A model generated the notes under the pieces. The model ran no database searches and was not told where the DNA came from. It was given only the letters and a program-made list of their open reading frames with translations. Shown here one piece after another: positions 34,706-44,205 of a stretch of DNA of 64,000 bases (positions are counted from its first letter, which is position 1; every line of letters starts with the position of its first letter). The position numbers were made by a program, and so were the translations under genes. Source of the DNA: Kocuria coralli (lineage in GTDB: Bacteria > Actinomycetota > Actinomycetes > Actinomycetales > Micrococcaceae); contig NZ_ML708611.1 in the NCBI RefSeq assembly GCF_008831305.1, forward strand, positions 124,001 to 188,000, in the 5' to 3' direction.

Positions 34706-35334
34706 GCATCCACCACGTCATCCAGCAGGGCTTTGAGGATGGAGGGCTCGGCGATGCCCAGCACCCGCGACGCCACCCGCCCTTCGGCGTCCAGGATGAT
34801 CGTGGTGGGAACAGCCTGCGGGGGGACGAACTCGGACAGCGCCAGGAGGACGCCGCCGTCGCGGTCCTCGAAGGAGGGGTAGGGGATCTCGAAGGTACGC
34901 TCGAAGGCTTCGGCGGTGGCCCGTTCGTCGCGCACGTTCACGCCGTAGAAGGCGATGTCGCCGTCGTGCTCGTGAGCCATCTCCACCAGGTCGGGGGCCT
35001 CCTTGCGGCAGGGGGCGCACCCCGCGTACCAGAAGTTCAGGAGAGCGGGCTTGCCGCGCAGGCCCTCGGCGTCCACCGTCGTGCCGTCGAACAGCGTGCC
35101 GCTGAACGAGACCGGTTCGCTGCGCTCGGCCTCGGAGTACTCGGTCACCGATCCGTCGCCGGCGATGTACCCCGTGTCCCCGCCGGCGTTCGCCTGCTCC
35201 GCGAGCGCCTCTTCCTGCGGCGAGCAGGCGGCCAGCACGAGCGCGCTCAGGCCCGCTGCGGAGGTCGCGATGGCGGCCCGGCGGGAGAACCTGGGGGCGT
35301 CCGGCGTCGAGCGGGAAGGGCGAGACACAGTCAC
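34702..35334 (-). CDS. TlpA/ResA-like thiol-disulfide reductase lipoprotein
   Basis: A 210-residue exported thioredoxin-fold protein that reduces the apocytochrome CXXCH cysteines. A twin-arginine-like SRRAAIATSAAGLSALVLAAC ends in a lipobox Cys. The active site is NFWYAGCAPCRKEAPD (CAPC). VPPQAVPTTIILDAEG carries the cis-Pro. The frame is open to 35364, but GTG 35334 has AGGTGA at proper spacing and was chosen. It leads the operon tlpA-ccdA-resB-ccsB, just downstream of the histidine phosphatase. Confidence 0.88.
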   Translation of the reverse strand: MTVSRPSRSTPDAPRFSRRAAIATSAAGLSALVLAACSPQEEALAEQANAGGDTGYIAGDGSVTEYSEAERSEPVSFSGTLFDGTTVDAEGLRGKPALLNFWYAGCAPCRKEAPDLVEMAHEHDGDIAFYGVNVRDERATAEAFERTFEIPYPSFEDRDGGVLLALSEFVPPQAVPTTIILDAEGRVASRVLGIAEPSILKALLDDVVDA

Positions 35335-35368
35335 ATCACCTGAACGGTTGGAATTCGGGACCACGGCA

Positions 35369-36058
35369 TTATGAACCGGGAAGCTGGTTGACCCCTGGAT
35401 AGAGGTGCGCGGCCGGCTCGCTGTAGATCACTCGCGGCCGCAGGCCCGCGTGGATGTCGTCGAAGACCAGGGAGGTCAGGGAGGCCAGATTGCACTGGCG
35501 GGACCGCGGGTCGTGCGGCAGGAACTTCCCCTCGGCGGAGCGCCGGGCCATCCAGATCGGCAGCTGGTGGGAGACCAGGACGGCCTCCGCCCCGTCTCCC
35601 CCGGCCTCGACGGCGCGACGCCCGGCATCGAGCACGGCCTCCGCCATGCGGGCCGCCTGCCTGCGGTACGGCTCGCCCCAGGAGGGCCGCAGGGGGTTGA
35701 GCATGTAGGGCCAGTGCGACACGCGGCCGAGCTGGCTGCGGTCCACGTGGAGGCCCTCGAAATGGTTGCTGGGTTCGATCAGCCGCTCGTCCGGGTGGAT
35801 CCGCAGCCCCAGCTCCTCCGCCACGGGGGCGGCGGTCTCCAGGGTCCGGGTCAGTGGCGAGGACGCCAGGTAGACCAGACGGGAGCCGTTCTCGCTGCGC
35901 TGCGCCAGCGCGCCGGCGGCCTCGCGGGCCATGGCATGGCCCAGGTCCGAGAGATGGAACTCGGGCAGGCGTCCGTAGACGATGCGATCCGGGTTGTGCA
36001 CCTGGCCATGACGTAGCAGGTGGACGGTCACTGAGGAGGCCGCGGCGTGTGTTGGCAT
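35369..36058 (-). CDS. Histidine phosphatase family protein
   Basis: A 229-residue phosphoglycerate-mutase-like phosphatase. VHLLRHGQVHNPDRIVYGRLPEF holds the catalytic RHG histidine (about residues 12-34); ASSPLTRTLETAAPVAEELG is the second Arg region; VLVSHQLPIWM has the second His. The substrate is unknown. Most such actinobacterial proteins act on small phosphates. ATG 36058 was chosen over ATG 36067 because GACAAT lies 7 nt before it. It sits 35 nt upstream of tlpA on the same strand, so transcripts may run into the cytochrome operon. Confidence 0.85.
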   Translation of the reverse strand: MPTHAAASSVTVHLLRHGQVHNPDRIVYGRLPEFHLSDLGHAMAREAAGALAQRSENGSRLVYLASSPLTRTLETAAPVAEELGLRIHPDERLIEPSNHFEGLHVDRSQLGRVSHWPYMLNPLRPSWGEPYRRQAARMAEAVLDAGRRAVEAGGDGAEAVLVSHQLPIWMARRSAEGKFLPHDPRSRQCNLASLTSLVFDDIHAGLRPRVIYSEPAAHLYPGVNQLPGS

Positions 36059-36137
36059 GGACCACATTGTCCCAGACCTGCCCCCGCGGCTCGAATCGGG
36101 ACCGCCGGCTCCGGCGCGGTCCCGCGCTGCGCCCGGC

Positions 36138-36449
36138 TCAGGCGGCAGCGCGTTCCCGCAGCAGGCGCGTGAGCCGCCTGGGGTCGATCTGCCAGAAGTC
36201 TCGCTGCACGCCGTCGATGAGCAGGACCGGGACCTCGACGGACCAGCGGTCGCGTTCGGGGCCTTCGGGGATCCGGCTCAGCGGGAGGTCCTCCCAGGCC
36301 ACCCCGAACCGGCCGGCGATCCGCTCGACGACGGCGAGCCCGTCCTCGCAGAGATGGCACCCCGGCGTGGTCACCACTTGCACGGGGACGGCGCCCACGC
36401 CCTCGACCGCGGGAACGGGAACGGGCGGGGGTTCTGGGGTGGAGGTCAT
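36138..36449 (-). CDS. Glutaredoxin-like (DUF836) protein
   Basis: A 103-residue thioredoxin-fold protein. VQVVTTPGCHLCEDGLAVVERIA carries a CXXC (CHLC) near residue 31, and VEVPVLLIDGVQRDFWQID has the cis-Pro and closing strand. A Pro-rich start precedes it. This family is often next to heme or cytochrome genes; here it is upstream of the histidine phosphatase and the cytochrome c maturation set on the same strand, so a thiol-redox function is plausible. ATG 36449 lies 7 nt after TACGAT. Confidence 0.84.
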   Translation of the reverse strand: MTSTPEPPPVPVPAVEGVGAVPVQVVTTPGCHLCEDGLAVVERIAGRFGVAWEDLPLSRIPEGPERDRWSVEVPVLLIDGVQRDFWQIDPRRLTRLLRERAAA

Positions 36450-36456
36450 AGCGAGC

Positions 36457-36462
36457 ATCGTA
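36457..36462 (-). promoter_or_regulatory. -10 box of the glutaredoxin-like gene (leaderless)
   Basis: TACGAT on the minus strand lies 7 nt before the ATG at 36449, supporting that start over the in-frame ATG at 36458, which is within the box. Confidence 0.5.
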
Positions 36463-36475
36463 GTGCCCGGAACAT

Positions 36476-36523
36476 GAGACCGCGGGCGGTGCACCCTGGA
36501 TCAGGTGCACCGCCCGCGGTCTC
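36476..36523 (-). terminator. 20-bp hairpin downstream of the bS22-like gene
   Basis: Positions 36476-36495 pair perfectly with 36504-36523 around an 8-base loop. It lies between the bS22-like gene and the glutaredoxin promoter on the same strand, so it should insulate the two units. Confidence 0.65.
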
Positions 36524-36541
36524 TCACCGGCATCGCCGGAT

Positions 36542-36565
36542 GCGCAGGCCGGATCCGGCCTGCGC
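36542..36565 (-). terminator. 24-nt perfect palindrome after the bS22-like stop
   Basis: A self-complementary 24-nt sequence with the centre GGATCC begins 7 nt after the bS22-like stop codon. With the next hairpin it forms a tandem terminator. Confidence 0.55.
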
Positions 36566-36571
36566 CCAAGA

Positions 36572-36670
36572 TCACTTCTTGTTACGACGCTGGTGGCGGG
36601 TCTTGCGAAGCAGCTTGCGGTGCTTCTTCTTGGACATGCGCTTGCGGCGCTTCTTGATGACAGAGCCCAT
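36572..36670 (-). CDS. bS22-like 32-residue ribosomal peptide (AURKAIP1/COX24 domain)
   Basis: A tiny gene of 33 codons. Its product starts [20 protein letters not shown] and ends RHQRRNKK; more than half the residues are Lys or Arg. This matches the AURKAIP1/COX24-domain peptide conserved in actinobacteria and known as bS22 in the mycobacterial 30S ribosome, where it lies near the decoding centre. GTGAGGA precedes the ATG. The 193 nt upstream hold a TAGACT promoter element. It was easy to miss because of its size. Confidence 0.92.
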   Translation of the reverse strand: MGSVIKKRRKRMSKKKHRKLLRKTRHQRRNKK

Positions 36671-36814
36671 GGACAATCCTCACTTATATGTCGACGTCCC
36701 GGTCCGCCATGCAGTGTGACGTGCTAGATCGCAGCCCTGGGCGGGCCCGCGACGGCGGTGGACCGGGTAGAACCGGAGCGCTCCAGGGCGCATCCAGAAA
36801 AATGGTTCCTCGGA

Positions 36815-36820
36815 AGTCTA
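36815..36820 (-). promoter_or_regulatory. -10 box for the bS22-like gene
   Basis: TAGACT on the minus strand in the 193-nt gap, about 145 nt before the start codon. No convincing -35 is visible. The intervening leader is not explained by a known element. Confidence 0.4.
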
Positions 36821-36863
36821 CCCGTTTCAGTTCGAACGGCGTTATTCGGGCCACGGCGGGGCG

Positions 36864-37817
36864 TCAGCCGGTACGGCGCTCGTCCTGGTCCTGCCCGAAA
36901 TCCTCGGGGATGTCGTCGTCCTCGTCCGCCGATTCCGCGGCGAGATCGCCCGGCCCCGCCGCGGCGTGCCCCGAGTTGCGCGCCACCTGCAGGGCGACGG
37001 CCTCCTTGACGGGGGTGTGCTCGGAGGTGGGGTTGGGGTCGTCGTCGTTGCCGTTGGACCACACCCGCCCGGAAGCCAGCGGACCGGCGGTGAGCCCGCC
37101 GGGATCCTGGCTCTCCTCGCGGGGACCGCGGTCGGGGTCGACGCCCGCCTCGACGTACTGGTACTCGATGTGCTCCTCGACCAGGCGGGAGGCGAGCCCG
37201 TTGTCACCGGCCAGCACGGCGGAGAAGATGGCCTGATGCTCCGCCCGGATGCGGTCCACGGTCTTGGACCACAGCGGCACGTGGCCGACGAGCGCCATCG
37301 TGTACTCGTAGATCGAGTCCCGCAGCGCGGACATCAGTGCTGCGACCAGGGTGTTGTTGGAGGACTTCACCAGGGCGATGTGGAAGCTCACGTAGAGATG
37401 GTGGAACTCCTTGAGCGAGATGTCGTCGCGGCCCATCTCCCGCAGCAGCGTCCGCAGCTCCCCCATCGCGTGGCTGCGGTTGTCCGCGCTCTCCAGCGCC
37501 CAGGTCTCCAGGAGCACCCGGGTCTGGACGATGTCGCGCAACGGGTACTCGGCCGTGGCCATGTGCAGCTGCAGCGCCGGCCCGGCCGAGGCCGCCGGCT
37601 CCCGGACGAGCATGGGCAGGATGGTCTTGCGGCTGCCTTCGTACAGCCGCAAGACGCCCTGCGCCTCGAGGATCTTCAGGGCCTCGCGCATAGTGCCTCG
37701 GTTCACGCCCAGAACGGAGGCAAGGTCCTTGTCAGACGGGAGTTGCTGGCCCAGTACCAGGTTCCCGTCGAACAGTTCGTTCTCCAACCACTGGAGGACT
37801 CGTCTATGCGTGGCCAT
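36864..37817 (-). CDS. FadR/GntR-family transcriptional regulator with acidic tail
   Basis: A 317-residue regulator. Residues 1-70 form the GntR winged helix (LPSDKDLASVLGVNRGTMREALKILEAQGVLRLYEGSRKTI); residues about 85-225 are the FCD ligand domain (FHHLYVSFHIALVKSSNN, HQAIFSAVLAGDNGLASRLVEEHIEYQ) with metal-binding His and Asp. About 90 extra residues follow, low-complexity and ending in a very acidic stretch (ESADEDDDIPEDFGQDQDE), not part of the family. ATG 37817 was chosen because TAGGCT lies 7 nt upstream. The gene is 28 nt downstream of gdhA, so control of glutamate metabolism is possible. Confidence 0.85.
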   Translation of the reverse strand: MATHRRVLQWLENELFDGNLVLGQQLPSDKDLASVLGVNRGTMREALKILEAQGVLRLYEGSRKTILPMLVREPAASAGPALQLHMATAEYPLRDIVQTRVLLETWALESADNRSHAMGELRTLLREMGRDDISLKEFHHLYVSFHIALVKSSNNTLVAALMSALRDSIYEYTMALVGHVPLWSKTVDRIRAEHQAIFSAVLAGDNGLASRLVEEHIEYQYVEAGVDPDRGPREESQDPGGLTAGPLASGRVWSNGNDDDPNPTSEHTPVKEAVALQVARNSGHAAAGPGDLAAESADEDDDIPEDFGQDQDERRTG

Positions 37818-37824
37818 GCTCTTT

Positions 37825-37830
37825 AGCCTA
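37825..37830 (-). promoter_or_regulatory. -10 box of the FadR-type regulator (leaderless)
   Basis: TAGGCT on the minus strand, 7 nt before the ATG at 37817 and within the 28-nt gap after gdhA, gives the regulator its own promoter. Confidence 0.5.
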
Positions 37831-37845
37831 CGTCCATCGGCCGCT

Positions 37846-39234
<1,389 letters not shown>

Positions 39235-39294
39235 TCAGACCCAAGAGAAGAGTTTGGCAGACTCCGCGGTTTCGGCAACATCATCGGGAGGCGA

Positions 39295-39771
39295 TTACCT
39301 GCGACGGCGCCGGAAGACCGACTGGAGGAAACCCCCTCGGCCGCCGGTTCCGTCGTCCTGGCGGACCACGTGCGGGTCCAGCACACGGGGCATCCCCTCG
39401 GGTTCCACGGAGCGGGTCACCGGCCTCACCGGCTCCTCCGACAGCTCTCCGGGTGCCGGGCCGTCCGCGGTCTTCTCGATCCCCGGCGGCACCGCGGCGG
39501 CCACGGCGTCGCCGGGGATCGAGAAGACCGCCAGCCACCGGGCGGCGGGAGCCAGGCCTTCGGGACGCACGCTGTAGAAACGCTTCTGCCCCTCGGCGCG
39601 CTGATCGACCAGACCGGCCTCGCGCAGGATGCGCAGGTGCTTGGACACGGTGGGCTGGGAGGCGCCCACGGCCTCGACCAGGTCCCCGACGGGGGACTCC
39701 CCGCCGTGCAGCGCATCCAGGATGGCCCGGCGGGTGGGATCGGCGAGAACCGAGAAGACGTCCTGGGTCAT
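39295..39771 (-). CDS. ArsR-family transcriptional regulator with basic tail
   Basis: A 158-residue protein. Residues 1-75 form the ArsR winged helix (DVFSVLADPTRRAILDALHGGESPVGDLVEAVGASQPTVSKHLRILREAGLVDQRAEGQKRFYSV). No metal-binding Cys pair is present, so a metal sensor is unlikely. The C-terminal half is longer than usual, with PGIEKTADGPAPGELSEE and an end in FRRRRR that could touch DNA or RNA. TATTGT lies 7 nt before the ATG (39779-39784), suggesting a leaderless mRNA. It lies between acuC and gdhA on the same strand; its target is unknown. Confidence 0.86.
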   Translation of the reverse strand: MTQDVFSVLADPTRRAILDALHGGESPVGDLVEAVGASQPTVSKHLRILREAGLVDQRAEGQKRFYSVRPEGLAPAARWLAVFSIPGDAVAAAVPPGIEKTADGPAPGELSEEPVRPVTRSVEPEGMPRVLDPHVVRQDDGTGGRGGFLQSVFRRRRR

Positions 39772-39840
39772 TCGACAGACAATAGCGATTCCCGCGGCGA
39801 TCCCGCGGTTACGGCGCGGCCCGGCGGAGCGGATGCCCCC

Positions 39841-41043
39841 TCAGTCGTACCAGGGGTCCAGGCCCCACTGGGGGAACACCTCCCGCCGGGTGGCCATGAT
39901 GACCCGGTCGGTGGCGTCGTCGGGGTCGAAACCCACTTCCCAGGAACGCCACCAGAGATCCACCCGGTCCCCCATGTACTCGTGGGGCTCCCCGCCGTAG
40001 TACTCCTTGACGTAGTCCCTCCAGGTTTCGGGGACGGGGGTGGTCACGGGCAGGGGCTTGCCGCTGACCACGGCCACGAGATGGGACCAGGAGCGCGGCA
40101 CGACGTCGTAGCAGTCGTATCCCCCGCCGCCGGTGGCGATCCACCGGCCCTCGCAGAACCGGTCGGCCATCTCGGCCACGTGCAGCATGATCTCCCGCTG
40201 GCCGTCCACGCTCACGCGCAGGTGGGTCAGGGGGTCGGACAGGTGGGAGTCGCATCCGTGCTGGGAGACGATGACCTCGGGACGGAACTGCTCGACCAGG
40301 GCGGGGACCACCGCGTGATAGGCGCGCAGCCACTGGGCGTCCTCTGCCGTCGGCGGCATGGCGATGTTCACCGCCATGCCCGTGGCCTCACCCGTGCCGA
40401 TCTCGTTGGCGAAGCCCGTGCCGGGGAACAGGGTGGCCCCGGACTCGTGGAGCGAGATGGTCATGACGGCGGGGTTGTCGAAGAAGATCGACTGGGTGCC
40501 GTCGCCGTGATGGCCGTCGACGTCCAGGTAGAGCACCCGTTTCACGCCGTTGTTCAGCAGGTGCTGGATCGCCACCGCGCAGTCGTTGTACACGCAGAAC
40601 CCGCTGGCCTTGTCCGCGAAGGCGTGATGCATGCCCCCGCCGAAATTGACGGCGCGCACGGCCGTGCCGTCCAGGATGGCCTGCGCGCCCTGCAGCGACC
40701 CCCCGGCCAGGCGCGCGGAGGCCTCGTGGATACCGGCATAGCCGGGGGTGTCCTCCGTGCCCAGGCCGCTTTCGGGCCGGGAGAGCGTGGGGTCCTCGCT
40801 GACGGCGTGCACCGCCGCGACGTATTCGGGGGTGTGGGCCAGCTTCAGGTCGGTGTCCCCCGCCACCTCGGGCACCTCCACGGTGACCGAATCGCGCCGG
40901 TCCAGCCCGTACTCCTGGACCAGCCTCCAGGTGGCGTCGAGCCTGGACGGGTGCATGGGGTGGTACGAGCCGAAGTCGTAGTGCAGCAGCTGTGGGCTCC
41001 AGAAGAGCCTGGTCGGGCGCGGGGCTACTGTTGGCTGGGTCAC
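39841..41043 (-). CDS. AcuC-like histone-deacetylase-family protein
   Basis: A 400-residue class I/II HDAC-fold Zn amidohydrolase. VNFGGGMHHAFADKASGFCVYNDCAVA contains the active-site HH pair; YLDVDGHHGDGTQSIFFDN and TISLHESGATLFPGTG hold the Zn ligands; GCDSHLSDPLTHL and ATGGGGYDCYDVVPRSW follow. AcuC proteins deacetylate acetyl-CoA synthetase. No acuA or acs is nearby. GTG 41043 is the start in frame with LFWSPQLLHYDFGSYHPMHPSR; TTCAAT 6 nt upstream could serve a leaderless transcript. It is divergent from trkH. Confidence 0.88.
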   Translation of the reverse strand: MTQPTVAPRPTRLFWSPQLLHYDFGSYHPMHPSRLDATWRLVQEYGLDRRDSVTVEVPEVAGDTDLKLAHTPEYVAAVHAVSEDPTLSRPESGLGTEDTPGYAGIHEASARLAGGSLQGAQAILDGTAVRAVNFGGGMHHAFADKASGFCVYNDCAVAIQHLLNNGVKRVLYLDVDGHHGDGTQSIFFDNPAVMTISLHESGATLFPGTGFANEIGTGEATGMAVNIAMPPTAEDAQWLRAYHAVVPALVEQFRPEVIVSQHGCDSHLSDPLTHLRVSVDGQREIMLHVAEMADRFCEGRWIATGGGGYDCYDVVPRSWSHLVAVVSGKPLPVTTPVPETWRDYVKEYYGGEPHEYMGDRVDLWWRSWEVGFDPDDATDRVIMATRREVFPQWGLDPWYD

Positions 41044-41211
41044 ACTCTTATTGAACCATCCGCACTGCGCCACGGGTGACACAGAGCCCCGGATCGGGGT
41101 CATACTGGCACCCGTACACCACGCGGGCAGGGCCCGGCTCCCGAGCCTCCCCGCACCAGGCCGCAGCGGGCCCCGCCCCGCACGCTGCTCCGCCGCCCGA
41201 CAGGAGACCAC

Positions 41212-42639
41212 GTGCCGCAGACACTGGGGGCCCGGGCCCCTGCGGTTGACCGCACGCGACTGCGCGCGGCGCTCGGTGCTACCCGCGACGTGATCGACCG
41301 TCTGGCCCAGTCCTCCCCCGCCCGGCTGGCCGTCCTGGTCTTCGCCGCCGTCGTCGCGGCGTGCACGCTGCTGCTGTGGCTTCCGCTCTCCTCCCAGGAC
41401 GGCCGCTCGACGTCGTTCACCGACGCCCTGTTCACCGCGACCTCCGCGGTCACCGTGACGGGCCTGACCGTGGTGCCCACCGCCGAGCACTGGTCGCTGG
41501 CCGGGCACGTGATCATCCTGGTCGCGATCCAGCTCGGCGGTCTGGGAACGCTGACCATGACCTCGATCCTGGCCATGGCCATCGGGCGGCAGCTGGGGCT
41601 GCGGTCCAAGCTGATCACCCAGGAGGCCCTCAACGTGGGGCGCCTGGGCGAGGTGGGCTCGCTGCTGCGCACGGTGGCCATCACGTCCGTGGTCATCGAG
41701 GGCACCCTGGCGGTGATCCTGACCATCGGGTTCCTGGTGGCCGGCGAGCCCCCGGCCACCTCGCTGTGGCACGGGGTCTTCTACTCGATCTCCGCCTTCA
41801 ACAACGGCGGCTTCACCCCGCATTCGGACGGCCTGGTCCCCTACTTCGACACGGCAGCGCACTCCTGGCTGATCCTGTTCCCGGTGTGCCTGGGCGTGCT
41901 GCTGGGGTCGCTGGGCTTCCCCGTGATCCTGGTCCTGCGGCAGATGGGCTGGCTGAAGTTCTCGCGGTGGAACCTGAACACCAAGCTCACGGTGGTCACC
42001 ACCTTCGTCCTGCTCATCATCGGGTGGGTGCTGTGGAGCGCCTTCGAGTGGAACAACTCCGCGACCATCGACGGCGAGTCCGCCGGGCACAAGATCTTCC
42101 AGGGGTTCTTCGCCTCGACCATGATGCGCTCGGGCGGGTTCAACATCGTCGACATGAACGACATCGAGCCCGTGACCATGCTGCTCACCGACGCCCTGAT
42201 GTTCGCCGGCGGGGCACCGGCCTCGACCGGCGGCGGCATCAAGGTGACCACGCTGGCCGTCGTCTTCCTGGCGATCCTGGCGGAGGCCCGGGGCGACCGG
42301 CACGTCATCGCCTTCTACCGCACCGTGCCCGACTCCGTGCTGCGCATCGCGATCTCCGTGATCGCGATGGGAGCCACCATCGTCCTGGTGTCCACGGGGG
42401 TCCTGCTCGCGATCTCCGGGCAGCCGCTGGACCGCGTGCTCTTCGAGGTGATCTCCGCCTACGCCACGTGCGGGCTCTCCACGGGGTTCTCCGCCGAGAT
42501 GGGGGTGGCCGGCAAGATCGTCCTGGTGCTGGTCATGTTCGTGGGTCGTATCGGCACCACCACCGTCGCCACCGCATTGGCGCTAAGGTCCAGGCGGAGG
42601 CTCTATCAGTATCCGGAGGAAAGGCCGATCATTGGCTGA
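41212..42639 (+). CDS. trkH: TrkH/KtrB-family potassium uptake membrane subunit
   Basis: A 475-residue K+ channel-like transporter. Four pore repeats are visible through their selectivity-filter signatures: TATSAVTVTGLTVV, ISAFNNGGFTPHSDG, TMMRSGGFNIVDM and ISAYATCGLSTGFSAEMG, each separated by two membrane helices. PASTGGGIKVTTLAV lies before the last repeat, matching the gating loop region. GTG 41212 has AGGAGA upstream. The stop overlaps the start of trkA by 8 nt. It forms a two-gene potassium uptake operon, important for osmotic and pH control. Confidence 0.92.
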   Translation: MPQTLGARAPAVDRTRLRAALGATRDVIDRLAQSSPARLAVLVFAAVVAACTLLLWLPLSSQDGRSTSFTDALFTATSAVTVTGLTVVPTAEHWSLAGHVIILVAIQLGGLGTLTMTSILAMAIGRQLGLRSKLITQEALNVGRLGEVGSLLRTVAITSVVIEGTLAVILTIGFLVAGEPPATSLWHGVFYSISAFNNGGFTPHSDGLVPYFDTAAHSWLILFPVCLGVLLGSLGFPVILVLRQMGWLKFSRWNLNTKLTVVTTFVLLIIGWVLWSAFEWNNSATIDGESAGHKIFQGFFASTMMRSGGFNIVDMNDIEPVTMLLTDALMFAGGAPASTGGGIKVTTLAVVFLAILAEARGDRHVIAFYRTVPDSVLRIAISVIAMGATIVLVSTGVLLAISGQPLDRVLFEVISAYATCGLSTGFSAEMGVAGKIVLVLVMFVGRIGTTTVATALALRSRRRLYQYPEERPIIG

Positions 42640-43306
42640 CCGTCACAACAGATCCCATGACGTCCCCGTCCTGGTCATCGGCATGGGCCGTTTCGGGACG
42701 GCCACGGCCCTGCAGCTGATCTCGCAGGGCCGCGAGGTCATGGGGGTGGAGCGCGACCCCGCCCTGGTGCAGAAGCTGGCCGGGCACATGACCCACATCG
42801 TGGAGGCCGAGGCCACGGACATCGACTCGCTCCGCCAGCTCGGCGCTGCGGAGTTCCAGCATGCGGTGGTCGGCGTCGGCACCTCCGTGGAATCGTCCGT
42901 GCTGATCACCGCCAACCTGGTGGACCTGGGCATCGAGCGCATCTGGGCCAAGGCGATCAGCAAGTCCCACGGGAAGATCCTCTCGCGCATCGGCGCGCAC
43001 CAGGTGATCTTCCCGGAGGCGGACGCGGGGCGGCGGACGGCGCATCTGGTGTCCGGGCGCCTGCTGGACTACATGGAGTTCGACGACGACTTCGCGATCG
43101 TCAAGATGCACCCTCCCCGCGAGACCCAGGGCTTCACGCTCGCCGAGTCGGACATCCGTGCCAAGTACGGCGTCACGGTGGTGGGCGTGAAGGCGCCCGG
43201 CGAGGAGTTCAGCTACGCCACGCCCGACACGACGGTGACCTCCAGGGAGACCCTCATCGTGGCGGGCCACACGCAGCTCATCGAGCGGTTCGCGGCCCGG
43301 CCGTAG
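42632..43306 (+). CDS. trkA: TrkA/KtrA-type potassium uptake regulatory subunit
   Basis: A 224-residue cytoplasmic RCK protein that binds nucleotides and gates the TrkH pore. VLVIGMGRFGTATALQL is the Rossmann motif (about residues 12-28), with Glu at the end of beta 2 (VMGVERDP). The C-terminal TrkA-C domain runs from GFTLAESDIRAKYGVTVVGVK. The start is a TTG at 42632, chosen because GGAGGAAAGG is correctly spaced and the next candidate would cut into the first strand. The overlap of 8 nt with trkH makes translation coupled. Confidence 0.91.
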   Translation: MADRHNRSHDVPVLVIGMGRFGTATALQLISQGREVMGVERDPALVQKLAGHMTHIVEAEATDIDSLRQLGAAEFQHAVVGVGTSVESSVLITANLVDLGIERIWAKAISKSHGKILSRIGAHQVIFPEADAGRRTAHLVSGRLLDYMEFDDDFAIVKMHPPRETQGFTLAESDIRAKYGVTVVGVKAPGEEFSYATPDTTVTSRETLIVAGHTQLIERFAARP

Positions 43307-43318
43307 CGGCCCGGCCCG

Positions 43319-44164
43319 TCAGCCGCAGTACTCCTGCTCCATCTCATCGCCGCGGGCGGCCGAGGCTCCGGCCGCGTCGGCCACCAGCTTCTCGATCCCG
43401 CCGTCGAGGAACGTGTTGATGGCCCGCTCGGTGGTCCCGTTGGGGCTCGTCACGGCCTTCCTGAGGGCTTCGGCGTCGGCGTCCTCCGGAGAGAGCAGCA
43501 CGCCGGCGCCGCTGACCGTCTCCTTGGCCAGCACGCGGGCGACCTCGGGTTCCAGACCCAGCTTCTCGCCGGCCTTCTGCATCATCTCGGCCAGCAGGAA
43601 CACGTAGGCCGGCCCGGATCCGGAGACACCCGTCACCGCGCGGATCAGCTCTTCGGGAACGGTCACGACCGTGCCCACCTGGGAGAGGACGTCGGAGATG
43701 GAGGCGAGCTGGGCCTCGGTGGTGTGCTGTCCGGGGGTCACCGAGATCACGCCGCGTCCCGCCGAGGACGGCGTGTTGGGCATGGCCCGCACGATGGGCT
43801 GCCCCTCGGGGAGGTGGTCGGCCATGGCGGCCAGGGTGATGCCCGCCGCGACGGAGACCACGAGGGTGTCCGGGGCCAGGGCATCGCGGACCTCGTCGCA
43901 CATCTCGAGGATGGCGTAGGGCTTCACGCCCAGCAGCACGAGGTCGGCGCCGTCGACGGCCCGCGCGTTGGCCTCCCCGTCCGTCTCGGACGAGTAGACC
44001 TGCACGCCCGTCTCCTCGGCGAGGGCGCGTCCGGAGCCCTCCGACCGAGTGGTCGCGCGGATGCGCTCCGGAGATACACCCGAGGCCAGGACGCCGCGGA
44101 GGATGGAGCCGTTCATGGAACCGCTGCCCAGGAAGGCGATCACGGGCTCGGTGGTCTCAGTCAT
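43319..44164 (-). CDS. proC: Pyrroline-5-carboxylate reductase
   Basis: A 281-residue enzyme reducing P5C to proline. VIAFLGSGSMNGSILRGVLASG is the N-terminal NAD(P) motif; LLGVKPYAILEM and AMPNTPSSAGRGVISV follow; the C-terminal signature is AVTGVSGSGPAYVFLLAEMMQKAG. Length is normal. SD GGAGGA lies upstream of ATG 44164. It is convergent with trkA, with only 12 nt between the stops, and follows the isomerase-like gene on the same strand by 41 nt. Confidence 0.93.
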   Translation of the reverse strand: MTETTEPVIAFLGSGSMNGSILRGVLASGVSPERIRATTRSEGSGRALAEETGVQVYSSETDGEANARAVDGADLVLLGVKPYAILEMCDEVRDALAPDTLVVSVAAGITLAAMADHLPEGQPIVRAMPNTPSSAGRGVISVTPGQHTTEAQLASISDVLSQVGTVVTVPEELIRAVTGVSGSGPAYVFLLAEMMQKAGEKLGLEPEVARVLAKETVSGAGVLLSPEDADAEALRKAVTSPNGTTERAINTFLDGGIEKLVADAAGASAARGDEMEQEYCG

Positions 44165-44205
44165 AGAAGTCGTGTCCTCCGTATACGTGCGTCATGCTCC
44201 GCAGG

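Noticed and set aside
43295-43320. Terminator between trkA and proC
   Set aside because: The GC-rich stretch consists of direct repeats of CGGCCCGGCC rather than a clean inverted repeat.
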